64,000 nt of DNA from Streptomyces sp. NBC_01485 (GCF_036227125.1 NZ_CP109435.1:2852001-2916000); one strand, 5' to 3'; shown: positions 10,501 to 19,063, counted from the first letter of the stretch. Translations and numbers: made by a program. The notes: generated by a model from the letters alone, not told the origin.

Positions 10501-11626
10501 CCTCCTCAACCCCGCCGACCCGTACGGCGGACGCCCGCCGCGCGCGGCGACGTACTACGAGGTCGACCTCACCCCGCACCACGCCGTCCGCCAGGTGTCG
10601 CTGCCCAGCTCCGGCAAGGGCGCCTTCACCGCTGCCGTGGAACTGACCTGGCGGGTGGCCGACCCGGTGGCGTACGTACAGGCCGACGCACGGGCGTACG
10701 TGCGGGCGGAGGCCACCGGCGTGGCCGAGCGGCTGCTGGCGCATCTGGTGGAGGCGGCATCCCGGGTCACCGGCCACCACTCCGTCCGCCGGGCGGCCGG
10801 CGCGCAGCGGGCCGTCAACGCCCAGTTCGGCACGTGGCCGGTGCCGGGGCTGGCGGTGACCTGCGCGGTCACCCTCGCGCCGGACTACGCCCCGCCCCCC
10901 GAGGTGCGGCGGCCCGCCGACCCCTCCGCGCGCCCGCTGGCGGGCCTGCTCGCGGACGCCGAGACCGTCCTGTTCGGCTTCGACGGCCCGCTGACCCGCC
11001 TGTTCACGGCGAACACCGCCCGCGAGGCCGCCCTCGACCTGCTCGCGCTGGTCGCCGAGCACCGTCACCCCGAGGACGCGCTGACCGGGCAGCCCCTGGG
11101 CGGCGGCGGGGCGCGACGGGAGCTGTTCGTGCACCCGCTGGACGTCCTGCGCGCCTTCGCCCAGGACCCCCTCGGCCCGCTCCTGCGGGACCGTCTCAAC
11201 GAGCTGGAGCTGAGGGCCGTACCGGACGCGCCGACGACGCACCACTCCGTCACGCTCGTGCGCACCCTGCACGACAGCGGACGCCGGGTCGGGGTGGCCA
11301 CGGACGTCAGCACACAGGCCGTCCACCGCTATCTGGAGTCCCACCGGCTCCCCCTCGCGCGCGTGCACTGCCGCAGCAACGACCTCGGCCGGCTCATGCC
11401 GCACCCCGACTGCCTGCTGCGCGCCCTGCGCCCGCACGGCACGCCCGCCTTCACCAGCGTCCTGATCGGCTCCACCCTCGCCGAGCTGACCGCCGCCCAG
11501 CAGGTCGGCCTGCGCTTCATCGGCCTCGCCCGCAATCCCACGGTCGAGACGGGCCTGCGCGAGGCGGGCTGCGAGGTCACGGTCACCTCCCTCGCCCCCG
11601 TACTGAAAGCGGCACAGTCGCTCTGA
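7589..11626 (+). CDS. Giant SAV_2336-type protein: vWA-like, wHTH/BTAD-like, SPFH-like and HAD-like domains
   Basis: The 1345-aa protein is a chain of modules separated by Pro/Gly-rich linkers. Residues ~1-55 form a helical leader and 60-135 are Pro-rich. Residues ~140-400 form the SAV_2336 N-terminal domain, with a MIDAS-like VHDTGPTMPVW near 200 and LVVSDCMGP near 255, as in vWA folds. Residues ~575-670 form a winged helix of the OmpR/BTAD type (HIRMLGPLHVS). A band-7/SPFH-like stretch lies near 985-1100. A HAD-like domain fills 1125-1345. In the HAD motif I the sequence is VLFGFDGPLT, so the nucleophile Asp is Gly and catalysis is doubtful. Hexamer repeats encode Asp/Arg and Gly/Thr runs. 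It is probably the vWA sensor/scaffold partner of MoxR. Domain limits are approximate and the SPFH call is weak. Confidence 0.65.
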
Positions 11627-11784
11627 GAGAGCGGTCCCCTCACTCCCTTACATGAGCCCCACTTTCGACATGTGCGACAAAACCCCCATTCGGTCGCGCC
11701 CCGCCCGGCCCCCTCCAAGGGGCGGCCCCCGCCCCGCCCCCGCACGATGCGAAGGAGGCCGACCGCCCGGCGGCCCCACGGTCT

Positions 11785-12846
11785 GTGCTCTCGGGAGGAC
11801 CTGCCATGACCGCCAGTCTGGAGCAGCTACGCCGCTGCCACTTCGCCGTCGACCTCGGAGCGGCGCGGACGCGGGTGTACGTGAAGGGGGCCGGGCTCGT
11901 CGTCGACCAGCCGTCCGCCGCCGCCGTGAACACCCGCACCGGCGCGCTGATCGCGGTCGGCGAGTTCGCCGAGAAGATGACGGGACGCACCCCGCACTAC
12001 ATCCGCGTCGTGCGCCCGGTCTCCGGCGGCACGGTCGTCGACATCGAGATGGCGCAGCGCATGCTGCGGCACCTGCTCGGCGACAAGATCCGCCGCCAGT
12101 TGCGCCGCAAGCCGTTCCTGCGCGGCGCCGCCTGCACCCCGCACGACGCCGACCCGCTCGCCCAGCGCGCCGCGATCGAGACGCTGGTCGGGCTCGGCGC
12201 GCGGCGCGTGGAACTCGTCGACACGCTGATCGCCGCCGCCGTCGGCTGCGGGCTGCCCGTCGAACGCCCCGAGGCCACCATGATCATGGTGTGCGGCGCG
12301 GCCGCGACCCAGGTCGCCGTGCTCTCCCTGGGCTCGATCGTGACCGCCGAGCGGATCCCGGTCGGCGGCGAGGCCGTGGACCACGCGATCGTCCAACACC
12401 TGCGCCACGAGCACGAGTTGATGCTGCCGAGCCAGTCCGTACGCCCCCTGCAGGTCGCCCTCAGCGGCAACGGTCTCACCCCGCACGGGCCCACCTCCAC
12501 CGAGATCCACGGGCGGGACGTCGCCACCGGTCTCGCCCGCTCCGTGCGGGTCGACACCGCGGCCGTACGGGACGCCATCGAGACCCCGCTGACCGCCGTC
12601 CTCGACGGCATCGGCCGGGTGCTGCGCGAGTGCCCGCCCGACCTGGTGGCCGACCTCGCCGACCGCGGGATCATGATGGTCGGCGGCTCCGCCCTGCTGC
12701 CCGGCTTCGACCAGATGCTGCGCCAGGCCACCGGCATGCCGGTGCACATCGCCGAACGGCCCGACATCTGCGCCGCCCAGGGCCTGGGCGCCATGCTGGA
12801 GGGCAAGATCGCGCCACTCACCCTGGAGCCGATCGCCACCACCTGA
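11785..12846 (+). CDS. mbl: MreB/Mbl-like actin-family protein
   Basis: The 353-aa protein has the actin-like ATPase phosphate-1 loop (FAVDLGAARTRVYVKG) near residue 14 and a phosphate-2-like segment (MIMVCGAAATQVAVLSLG) near 170. The adenosine motif (GIMMVGGSALLPGFDQML) lies near 295. Streptomyces carry a degenerate second MreB paralogue, Mbl, which takes part in spore-wall synthesis; the divergent residues here fit that. The phosphate-2 motif lacks the usual DIGGGTT, so ATP hydrolysis may be weak. Its own 158-bp upstream gap suggests a separate promoter, although it follows the conflict operon on the same strand. It lacks mreC, mreD and rodA neighbours. Confidence 0.75.
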   Translation: MLSGGPAMTASLEQLRRCHFAVDLGAARTRVYVKGAGLVVDQPSAAAVNTRTGALIAVGEFAEKMTGRTPHYIRVVRPVSGGTVVDIEMAQRMLRHLLGDKIRRQLRRKPFLRGAACTPHDADPLAQRAAIETLVGLGARRVELVDTLIAAAVGCGLPVERPEATMIMVCGAAATQVAVLSLGSIVTAERIPVGGEAVDHAIVQHLRHEHELMLPSQSVRPLQVALSGNGLTPHGPTSTEIHGRDVATGLARSVRVDTAAVRDAIETPLTAVLDGIGRVLRECPPDLVADLADRGIMMVGGSALLPGFDQMLRQATGMPVHIAERPDICAAQGLGAMLEGKIAPLTLEPIATT

Positions 12847-12871
12847 GCCGCCCGAGCCGCCCGTGCCGCCT

Positions 12872-12916
12872 GCGCCACCTGCGCCACCTGCGCCACCTGC
12901 GCCACCTGCGCCACCT
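12872..12916. repeat. Five tandem copies of GCGCCACCT
   Basis: A 9-bp unit repeats five times without change just after the mbl stop codon. It is preceded by looser GAGCCGCCC copies. It is followed (12950-13020) by ACAGGAAAC-like direct repeats. This 309-bp gap holds no gene; besides the repeats it contains the operators at 13082-13132. Confidence 0.8.
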
Positions 12917-13081
12917 GCCGAAACAAACCGACTACGTGAGCCCCGGCAACAGGAGACACAGGAAGCACAGGAAACAACAGACGGCGACAGGAAACACCAG
13001 ATGGCAACAGGCGGCAACAGACGTTTACCCGCGTGAAACCTTGACGATCACCCGGCCGGGTGCCACGATTCCGGCGCCGCC

Positions 13082-13132
13082 ATGTTTACGCAAACATCAG
13101 CCATCGCGGGGCTCCGATGTTTACGCAAACAT
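13082..13132. promoter_or_regulatory. Two identical LacI-type operators before the GH5 gene
   Basis: ATGTTTACGCAAACAT occurs at 13082-13097 and again at 13117-13132, 35 bp apart. Each is a 16-bp inverted repeat with one mismatch around a central CG, the form bound by LacI-family repressors. The second copy ends 23 bp before the ATG at 13156. This points to sugar-induced expression of the secreted hydrolase. The cognate regulator is not adjacent. Confidence 0.65.
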
Positions 13133-13155
13133 CAGAGCCGAAAGGGCACACGTCC

Positions 13156-14217
13156 ATGCGTCACACCCCCGCCAGCGCCTCCCGCTCCCCCCGCCTGCGC
13201 GCCGCTCTCGTCGCGGTCGCCGTCGCCGCGGTGAGCGGCAGCACCCTCGCCGCCACCCCCGCCTCGGCCAGCGCCCGCCCGGCCATGGACACGACCCAGT
13301 TCAAGGGCGTGAACTGGGCCGACCCGCGCGACAACTTCGCGGACGACTACCTCCAGTTGTCCGGTCTGTCGACCAAGGACACCTACAGGCAGACCTACGC
13401 GAAGGCGACCCGGATCATCTCGGCGTTCCGCGCGAACCTCGGCGCCAACACCGTGCGGCTGCCGATCAACCCGTACACGGTCAACGGCGCGTACTGGAAG
13501 TCGTACCGCGGGGTCATCGACGCGGCCTCCGACCAGGGTTTCAAGGTCATCGTGTCCTACTGGGAGGGCACGGGTGACCGCAAGGACGGCTTCATCGACG
13601 ACACGGCCACCTACTGGCCGATGTGGAAGACCGTCGTCAAGGCCTACAAGAACGACAAGCGCGTCTACTTCGAGCCGATGAACGAGCCGCACGGCTACAC
13701 GGACACCGAGTGGGCCGACATAGCGGCGAAGTGGCTGACCAGGTACAAGTCGGTCCCCCGCAACCGGGTCTTCGTCAGCGGCGCCGGCTACAACGACCAC
13801 GTGACCACGGTCTGCGCCGACCCCCGTCTCAAGGGCACGTACCTCTCCCTGCACCACTACGGGTTCTGGAAGGAGTACGCGACCTACGACCAGTGGGTGG
13901 CCGACCTCAAGGTCCGCATCGGCGACTGCGCCAACCGGACCGTGGCGGACGAGTTCGGCGCGCCGATGACCGACGGCCTGAACTACAACGTCAAGACCCC
14001 CGACAACAACTTCATCAACTACGTCCAGGCGGTCACGGACACCTTCCGCGAGCTGAAGATGGGCTCGGTGTACTGGCCGGGCCTGCGCACCGACGACACC
14101 TACTCGCTCCAGAAGCTCGTCGGCCCCGTCAACCGCCCCTGGCTGACCACCACCAACCAGTCCGGCGCGGACCGCCTCGCCTGGGCATGGGGCCGGGGCA
14201 AGCCGGTCAAGGGCTGA
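13156..14217 (+). CDS. Secreted glycoside hydrolase family 5 (cellulase superfamily)
   Basis: ATG 13156 is chosen because AAAGGG lies nine bases upstream and the product then begins with a clean signal peptide: Arg-rich n-region, a hydrophobic Ala/Val core and an AxA site near residue 38. The mature domain has the GH5 landmarks NTVRLPINPY, FEPMNEPHG (acid/base Glu), SLHHYG and VADEFGAP (nucleophile Glu). It is therefore a retaining exported enzyme that attacks a beta-linked glycan. The exact substrate (glucan or mannan) cannot be read. There is no carbohydrate-binding module; the protein of 353 aa is essentially one TIM barrel. Two LacI-type operators precede it and a strong hairpin terminator follows. 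Confidence 0.85.
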   Translation: MRHTPASASRSPRLRAALVAVAVAAVSGSTLAATPASASARPAMDTTQFKGVNWADPRDNFADDYLQLSGLSTKDTYRQTYAKATRIISAFRANLGANTVRLPINPYTVNGAYWKSYRGVIDAASDQGFKVIVSYWEGTGDRKDGFIDDTATYWPMWKTVVKAYKNDKRVYFEPMNEPHGYTDTEWADIAAKWLTRYKSVPRNRVFVSGAGYNDHVTTVCADPRLKGTYLSLHHYGFWKEYATYDQWVADLKVRIGDCANRTVADEFGAPMTDGLNYNVKTPDNNFINYVQAVTDTFRELKMGSVYWPGLRTDDTYSLQKLVGPVNRPWLTTTNQSGADRLAWAWGRGKPVKG

Positions 14218-14259
14218 CACCGGTCAAGGGCCGACGCCGGCCAGCCCCGAGGTGCTCAC

Positions 14260-14291
14260 CGGGCCCGCTGACCTGACGGTCGGCGGGCCCG
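14260..14291 (+). terminator. Intrinsic terminator after the GH5 gene
   Basis: A 14-bp stem with one G-T wobble, CGGGCCCGCTGACC (14260-14273) and its partner (14278-14291), closes on a TGAC tetraloop and is followed by TCGCCTTTC. It lies 43 bp after the GH5 stop. Confidence 0.75.
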
Positions 14292-14390
14292 TCGCCTTTC
14301 GGCGGGGAGAGGGTGCGATGCGTCACGATGAGTTGCGACGATTTGCGATGAGTTCCGGCCGGGTCGCGAGTCTGTTCTGGTGAGCGTCGT

Positions 14391-14432
14391 AGGACGTTGC
14401 AGGACGTTTGCAGGACATTTGCAGGACGTCGT
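14391..14432. repeat. Four near-identical 10-11 bp iterons (AGGACGTTTGC)
   Basis: AGGACGTTGC, AGGACGTTTGC, AGGACATTTGC and AGGACGTCGT follow one another from 14391 to 14432, so the same helix face is presented each turn. Just upstream (14318-14357) CGATGAGTT occurs twice. The array precedes only a degenerate reading frame, so its target is unclear. Confidence 0.6.
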
Positions 14433-14459
14433 ACGACGCTGCCCGACGCGAGACACCTG

Positions 14460-14784
14460 GGAGGACACCTGGAGCTCGACGGGACGGTCGAGGTCACCGG
14501 CGCCGACGGGCCGGTCCCGTTCAACGAGCCGGTCAACGGGTCGCTCGGCCTGCTCGACATGACGCCCTACGGCCGCGGCGAGGCGTGGGAGGACAACCCC
14601 GAGGGCCGGCCCGTGATCGGCGACGTCCGCGAGGGGTACCCGTCCGAGGGCCGCCTGCTGGTACTGGCGCTCGGACGCCGACGGCGTCGCCACCTGGGGC
14701 CCGACCAGCCGGCCCGTGCCGCAGTGGACCCGCCCCGGCGCGACCCCCGCGGAGACCCTCGGCCGACACGGCCACCACCACTGA
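14460..14784 (+). pseudogene. Frameshifted remnant of an unidentified gene
   Basis: From 14460 one frame reads a protein-like sequence with normal codon bias (VNGSLGLLDMTPYGRGEAWE). It breaks near 14655, and a second frame then continues WYWRSDADGVATWGPTSRP to a TGA at 14782-14784. The two parts look like one acidic protein interrupted by a single-base frameshift. No start codon with a ribosome site was found. The family is not recognised. Confidence 0.45.
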
Positions 14785-14853
14785 GGCGACGTCAACGCGC
14801 CCCGAGGCATACGCCGTTGATCCACACACCGACCACCCCGTAGGTTCCGACAC

Positions 14854-15804
14854 ATGACGAACACGAACGCGAACACCAACGTGAGCACGAATGTGAATGC
14901 GAACGTGCCGAACGTACGGATCGGTGTCATGTACGACCGCGACTGGGCGCCGGAAGGGCTGCCCGGGTTCGCGCGGCAGGCCGAGGCGCTCGGGGTGGAC
15001 GATCTGTGGGTCGTCGAGGATCTCGGGTGGAACGGCGGGGTGTCGGCGGCGGCCGTGGCGTTGGGGGCGACCGAGCGGCTGCGGGTGGGGCTCGGGATCG
15101 CACCGGCGCCGTTGCGCAGTCCGGCGCTGCTGGCGATGGAACTGGCCACGCTGGCCCGGGTGTTCCCCGGCCGGCTCGTGGCCGGGGTCGGGCACGGGGT
15201 GCGGGAGTGGATGGTGTCGGTCGGCGTCGCGCCCCGGTCACCGCTGGCCCTGCTGGAGGAGACGATCACCTCCGTGCGCGCGCTGCTGCGCGGGGAGCGG
15301 GTCGAGCTGGACGGGCGTGAAGTGCGGCTGGACGGCGTCCAGTTGGTGCACCCGCCGGTTCAGGTGCCGCCGGTGGTGGCGGGTGTGGTCCGGCCCCGGT
15401 CCCTCGAACTGTCCGGCCGCGTCGCGGACGGCACCCTGATCGCCGAGGGCCACGGCCCGAGCGACCTCGAGAACACCCGCGCCCTGACGGCGAAGGGCGG
15501 CGCCGGGCCCGACCACACCCTGACGGTCCTCTCCTTCGCGTGCGTCGGCGACGACCCCGACGAGGTCGCCCGCACCCTCCACCCCCACACCGAGGGCCAC
15601 GGCGCCTGGCTGGGCCGCCCGCAGGAGGAGGTGTTCACCGTCTCCGGAACACCCGCGCAGGCCGTCGGCGACATCCACGCCCTGGCGGCGTCCGGCGCGG
15701 ACACGGTCGTCCTGCGTATCGTCGGCGCGGAGCCGCTCCGCCAACTCGAAGCCGTACTGGACTCCCTCGGCCGCCCTCGGACACCGGCGCCGACCGCGAA
15801 CTGA
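14854..15804 (+). CDS. LLM-class flavin-dependent oxidoreductase (luciferase-like)
   Basis: This 316-aa enzyme has the bacterial-luciferase-like barrel, starting MTNTNANTN followed by IGVMYDRDWAPEGLPGFARQ. Typical landmarks are DLWVVEDLGWNGGVSAAAVAL, ERLRVGLGIAPAPLRSPALL and GRLVAGVGHGVREWM. F420 or FMN is the usual cofactor in actinobacteria; F420 seems more likely for this subgroup, but that is inference. The Asn/Thr-rich first 17 residues are low complexity and may be dispensable, with a real start further in. It lies 80 bp before the FAD monooxygenase on the same strand, so co-expression is possible. Confidence 0.8.
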   Translation: MTNTNANTNVSTNVNANVPNVRIGVMYDRDWAPEGLPGFARQAEALGVDDLWVVEDLGWNGGVSAAAVALGATERLRVGLGIAPAPLRSPALLAMELATLARVFPGRLVAGVGHGVREWMVSVGVAPRSPLALLEETITSVRALLRGERVELDGREVRLDGVQLVHPPVQVPPVVAGVVRPRSLELSGRVADGTLIAEGHGPSDLENTRALTAKGGAGPDHTLTVLSFACVGDDPDEVARTLHPHTEGHGAWLGRPQEEVFTVSGTPAQAVGDIHALAASGADTVVLRIVGAEPLRQLEAVLDSLGRPRTPAPTAN

Positions 15805-15884
15805 CAAGTTCCGGACGGCACACGGAAGAACGCGGAGCAGAGCCGATCAGACTGAAGCAGCACACGGAAAAGCGGGGGATAGGC

Positions 15885-17066
15885 ATGGCACGTTTCCTGG
15901 TCATCGGCGGCGGCATCGCCGGCACGGCGGCGGCTCTGGCGCTGCACAAGGCGGGCCTGGAGGTCGCCGTGTACGAGGCGCACCCCGACTCCGCCGAGGA
16001 CATCGGCGCGTTCCTCACCCTCGCGAGCAACGGCCTGCGGGCCCTCGCGCAGCTCGACGCCACCCCCGCGGTCACCGCGCTCGGGTTCCCGCTCACCTCG
16101 ATGCGCGTCGTGGACGCGACCGGCGCCGAGGTGGCACACGTCCCGCTCGGCGAGGCCGACGACCCCGCGCTGCGGTACCGGTGCCTGCGCCGCGGCGAAC
16201 TCGGCGCGGCCCTGCAGGCGGAGGCGGTGCGCCGCGGCATCGCCGTCGTCCACGGCGCCCGTCTCGCCTCCGTCGAGGACGGCCCCGACGGCGTCACCGC
16301 GCACTTCGCCGACGGCAGCACGGCGTCGGGCGACCTGCTCATCGGCGCCGACGGCCTCAACTCCGCCGTCCGCCGCACAACCACCCCCACCGCACAGCCC
16401 CGTTACGCCGGACAGCACGTCTTCTACGGCTACACGAACGCAGCGCCGGAGGCCGTGCAGGCCGGTCAGGAAGATGCGGCGTGCATCACGATGACGCGCG
16501 GCAGCACAGCCGCCTTCGGCCATACGACGTCACCCGACGGCGAGACGTACTGGTTCGCCCGCGTCTCCGCCCCCGAACCCCTCACCGCCGACGAGCTGAC
16601 CGACGCCGCCCCCACCCATTGGCGCGACCTGCTGCTCCCGCTGCTGCGCAAGGACCCCACCCCGGCCGCAGGCATCGTCGCGGCCACCACGGCCCCCGTC
16701 CTGGTCACCAACGCCACCGAGATGCCCAACGGCGCCCCCTGGCGCACCGGGCGCACCCTCCTCGTCGGAGACGCGGCCCACGCCGCCTCCCCCGCGACGG
16801 GACAGGGCGCCTCCCTGGCCCTGGAGGACGCGGTGATCCTCGCCAAGTGCCTACGCGACACACCGGACCTCGACTCCGCACTCCCCCTCTACGAGGCACT
16901 GCGCCGCCCGCGCGTCGAACACAACACCACCGCCAGCGGCAACATCTCCCGCGGCACCCAGCGCCCACCCCGCCCCACCGGAGCAACGCCCGCACCGGCG
17001 CCCCGTCCCGGCGACGACGAACTCATCCGCCAACTGGACTGGCCCTCCACCGTTCCTAATCAGTGA
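15885..17066 (+). CDS. FAD-dependent aromatic-type monooxygenase
   Basis: ATG 15885 follows a GGGGGAT ribosome site and gives 393 aa beginning with the dinucleotide fold FLVIGGGIAGTAAALALHKA. The DG motif appears as LIGADGLNSAVRR near residue 155 and the GD motif as LLVGDAAHAASPATGQGA near 290. These three define group A flavoprotein hydroxylases (salicylate hydroxylase/PHBH type), which oxidise small aromatic or polyketide-like substrates with NAD(P)H and O2. The longer upstream frame from 15540 overlaps the LLM gene and is rejected. The substrate is unknown. Confidence 0.85.
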   Translation: MARFLVIGGGIAGTAAALALHKAGLEVAVYEAHPDSAEDIGAFLTLASNGLRALAQLDATPAVTALGFPLTSMRVVDATGAEVAHVPLGEADDPALRYRCLRRGELGAALQAEAVRRGIAVVHGARLASVEDGPDGVTAHFADGSTASGDLLIGADGLNSAVRRTTTPTAQPRYAGQHVFYGYTNAAPEAVQAGQEDAACITMTRGSTAAFGHTTSPDGETYWFARVSAPEPLTADELTDAAPTHWRDLLLPLLRKDPTPAAGIVAATTAPVLVTNATEMPNGAPWRTGRTLLVGDAAHAASPATGQGASLALEDAVILAKCLRDTPDLDSALPLYEALRRPRVEHNTTASGNISRGTQRPPRPTGATPAPAPRPGDDELIRQLDWPSTVPNQ

Positions 17067-17179
17067 GCAGAAGTGAGTCTTGGACCCATACCTGGTCACC
17101 GCGGACACCCCGAACGGTTTTGGATGTCCTGGCGGGAGTGTCATGAATTAGGTGTGATCCTTCCCGAAGGAGTCATCTG

Positions 17180-17335
17180 ATGAATGCGACGACAGGTCAC
17201 CTGATTGAGGTCCCCACCGAGAAGGTCTACGGCCCCACCCAGGACCGCGCCCTGCGGCTGATCACCTGCGACGGCGACTTCGACGCCCAGGGTCACCCGG
17301 TGAACAACCTCATCGTCTACGCGAAACTGAGGTGA
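17180..17335 (+). pseudogene. Class F sortase C-terminal remnant
   Basis: The 51-codon frame begins ATG 17180 behind a good GAAGGAG site. It encodes the end of a class F sortase: ALRLITCDGDFDAQ, with the catalytic cysteine, then NNLIVYAKLR. The histidine half of the active site and the membrane anchor are missing, so it cannot be an active sortase. The upstream 110 bp have no related frame, so the 5' part was lost by rearrangement. Confidence 0.65.
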
Positions 17336-17354
17336 GCCCCGGCAACCGCCCCCC

Positions 17355-18899
17355 TCACCTGCCGCGGAGGCGGGCCGCCAGCGCGGCCAGGGTCTGGGCG
17401 GTGTCGGTCAGGGACTGCACGGCCGCCTCCAGGTCCGCCGCCACGCTGGTCGCGGGGACGCCGTCGGCCTTGGGCGCGGGGACCGGCGTACCGCGATAGC
17501 CGATGGGACCCTCGTTGTAGCGCTGGTAGTAGCCGACGAACCCCTGACCGGTGGGGGCTTCGACGAAACGGACCTGGGCGAGCTGGGTCTCGTTCGAGCC
17601 GGAGTTGGAACTGATCTCCAGACGATAGTGGCGGTAGGCCGTGGTGTGGGCGGCGCCCCGTACGACGAAGTCCCTGGTCTGGAAGCGGCTGGTGAAGGTC
17701 TCGCCGGTGCGGGTGTCCAGCGGCGTCCAGGTGTGGCCGTCGAAGGAGCCGAGGAGCGTCCAGTCGCGGGGGTCGCGGCCGGGGGCGTCGTTCGCCGACC
17801 TCAGGGAGTACGACGAGACGACGGCGGGGCGGGCGAGGGTGAAGTCGAGCAGGGCGGTGTCGTCGAAGGCCAGCCACTTGTTCCGGGCGTCGTCCAGGAG
17901 GTTGGCCGCGCCCTCCCCACCGCCGTCGAACTCCTCGCTCGCCGCCACGCCGGTCACCTTGAGGTCGCCCGTCGCGGACTGCAGCATGACCACGCCGGAG
18001 TTGCCGCGCTGGTCGCGCCAGGACACCCGCTCGACGGGAACCGGTCCGTCGTCCACCAGCAGCCGCAGCTCGTGCGAGGCGTGCCAGCCGCCGCCCCAGC
18101 CCTCCTCCGTGCGGAAGCGGTGCAGACGGGACTCCGAGGCGTCGTCGAGCCCCTCGGGGAACGCCCAACTGCCGTTGAGGTGACCGCGGTACTCGTAGAC
18201 GGTGCCGTCGGCGGCACGGTGACTGCCATGGAAGCCGGACATGTTGGACTGGAAGCTGATGGCCGACTCAGCGCCGTCCGCCGCACGCCAGTTGAGCTGC
18301 GCGGGCAGCGAGTGCTCGTCCCGGTCGATGTGGAACAGCAGCCGCGGACCCACCTCCCAGGACTCGGAGGACGAGGAGGAAGTGTCGGCGAAGGGGGCGC
18401 GGAGTTCGGTGCGGTAGGCGAAGACCGAGTCCTGGGCGGCCTGTGCCGCCCGCGCGCGCTCCGAGCGGCCCCGCTCGTCGATGGAGTCGAGGGTGATCCG
18501 GTAGAGCCAGAACATGCTGCGCGCCTCGGCCGAGGTACGTATCTCCAGGGTGTTGCCGCCCGGCTTCAGCAGCCGCGCGGGCACCGCGAACACGTTGTCC
18601 GTCGGAAGGTCACCGCCGCCGGGCACGGTGAGTTCCTCGGCCAGCGCCTCGCCCTGGAGCAGTACGTCGATCGGGGCGTACCCCGGTGAGGAACCGAGCC
18701 TGGAGACAAGGCCCGTGACGGTGAGCGTCGCCTGCGGTATCGCCTCCGGATCCACCACCTCGAACTCCAACGTCACGCTCCCGCCCGCGTCCAACGCCAG
18801 ATGATCCCCGGCGAACCCGCACCCATGGCGCTGGACCTCGGCGTTGGACAGAAGAGCCGGCTCGACGGAGAAGTCCGCGAAGGTGGCCTGCAAGCTCAT
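17355..18899 (-). CDS. Discoidin (F5/8 type C)-like domain protein, function unknown
   Basis: The start at 18899 (MSLQATFADFSV) is preferred over 18938 because AGGAG lies about ten bases before it. The product is 514 aa, without signal peptide or membrane segments. An N-terminal beta-rich part (about 25-160) looks like a carbohydrate-binding sandwich. The middle holds a repeated W-rich region (SNMSGFHGSHRA, EEGWGGGWHASH). Residues ~310-430 form a discoidin-like jelly roll (SLRSANDAPGRDPRDWTLLGSFDG, then RHYRLEIS and QLAQVRF). The last 40 residues form a helix of hydrophobic heptads. Such proteins bind glycans or surfaces. Lack of an export signal is odd and suggests either a cytoplasmic lectin or non-classical release. 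Confidence 0.55.
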   Translation of the reverse strand: MSLQATFADFSVEPALLSNAEVQRHGCGFAGDHLALDAGGSVTLEFEVVDPEAIPQATLTVTGLVSRLGSSPGYAPIDVLLQGEALAEELTVPGGGDLPTDNVFAVPARLLKPGGNTLEIRTSAEARSMFWLYRITLDSIDERGRSERARAAQAAQDSVFAYRTELRAPFADTSSSSSESWEVGPRLLFHIDRDEHSLPAQLNWRAADGAESAISFQSNMSGFHGSHRAADGTVYEYRGHLNGSWAFPEGLDDASESRLHRFRTEEGWGGGWHASHELRLLVDDGPVPVERVSWRDQRGNSGVVMLQSATGDLKVTGVAASEEFDGGGEGAANLLDDARNKWLAFDDTALLDFTLARPAVVSSYSLRSANDAPGRDPRDWTLLGSFDGHTWTPLDTRTGETFTSRFQTRDFVVRGAAHTTAYRHYRLEISSNSGSNETQLAQVRFVEAPTGQGFVGYYQRYNEGPIGYRGTPVPAPKADGVPATSVAADLEAAVQSLTDTAQTLAALAARLRGR

Positions 18900-19020
18900 G
18901 ACGGCTTCAGCTCCTGATAGACAGTCAACTTCGGTCATGCCGAAGGGCGATGACCGTGATCAGAGAACTTAGCGCCAGGCTCTGACACCCGACGGAAGCA
19001 GCGGCTCGGGAAGCAGCTAC

Positions 19021-19063
19021 TTTCCATACCGGAAACCATCCGCTACTCTTTCCAACATGGAAA
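19021..19063. promoter_or_regulatory. Promoter with two TTTCC-n5-GGAAA operators, the second covering the start codon
   Basis: TTTCCATACCGGAAA (19021-19035) and TTTCCAACATGGAAA (19049-19063) share the same 15-bp inverted-repeat form. The second contains the ATG at 19057. A plausible promoter fits between them: -35 TTTCCA (19021-19026), a 17-bp spacer, and -10 TACTCT (19044-19049). That would start transcription at or near the ATG (leaderless). The likely binder is the wHTH protein encoded by the second gene of the operon. Confidence 0.55.

Noticed and set aside
8380..11655. 1091-aa plus-strand frame inside the SAV_2336-type gene
   Set aside because: Arg/Pro-rich shadow of the main frame caused by high G+C third positions.
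15540..15884. Long plus-strand frame before the FAD monooxygenase start
   Set aside because: It overlaps the LLM oxidoreductase in another frame; the real start with GGGGGAT is at 15885.
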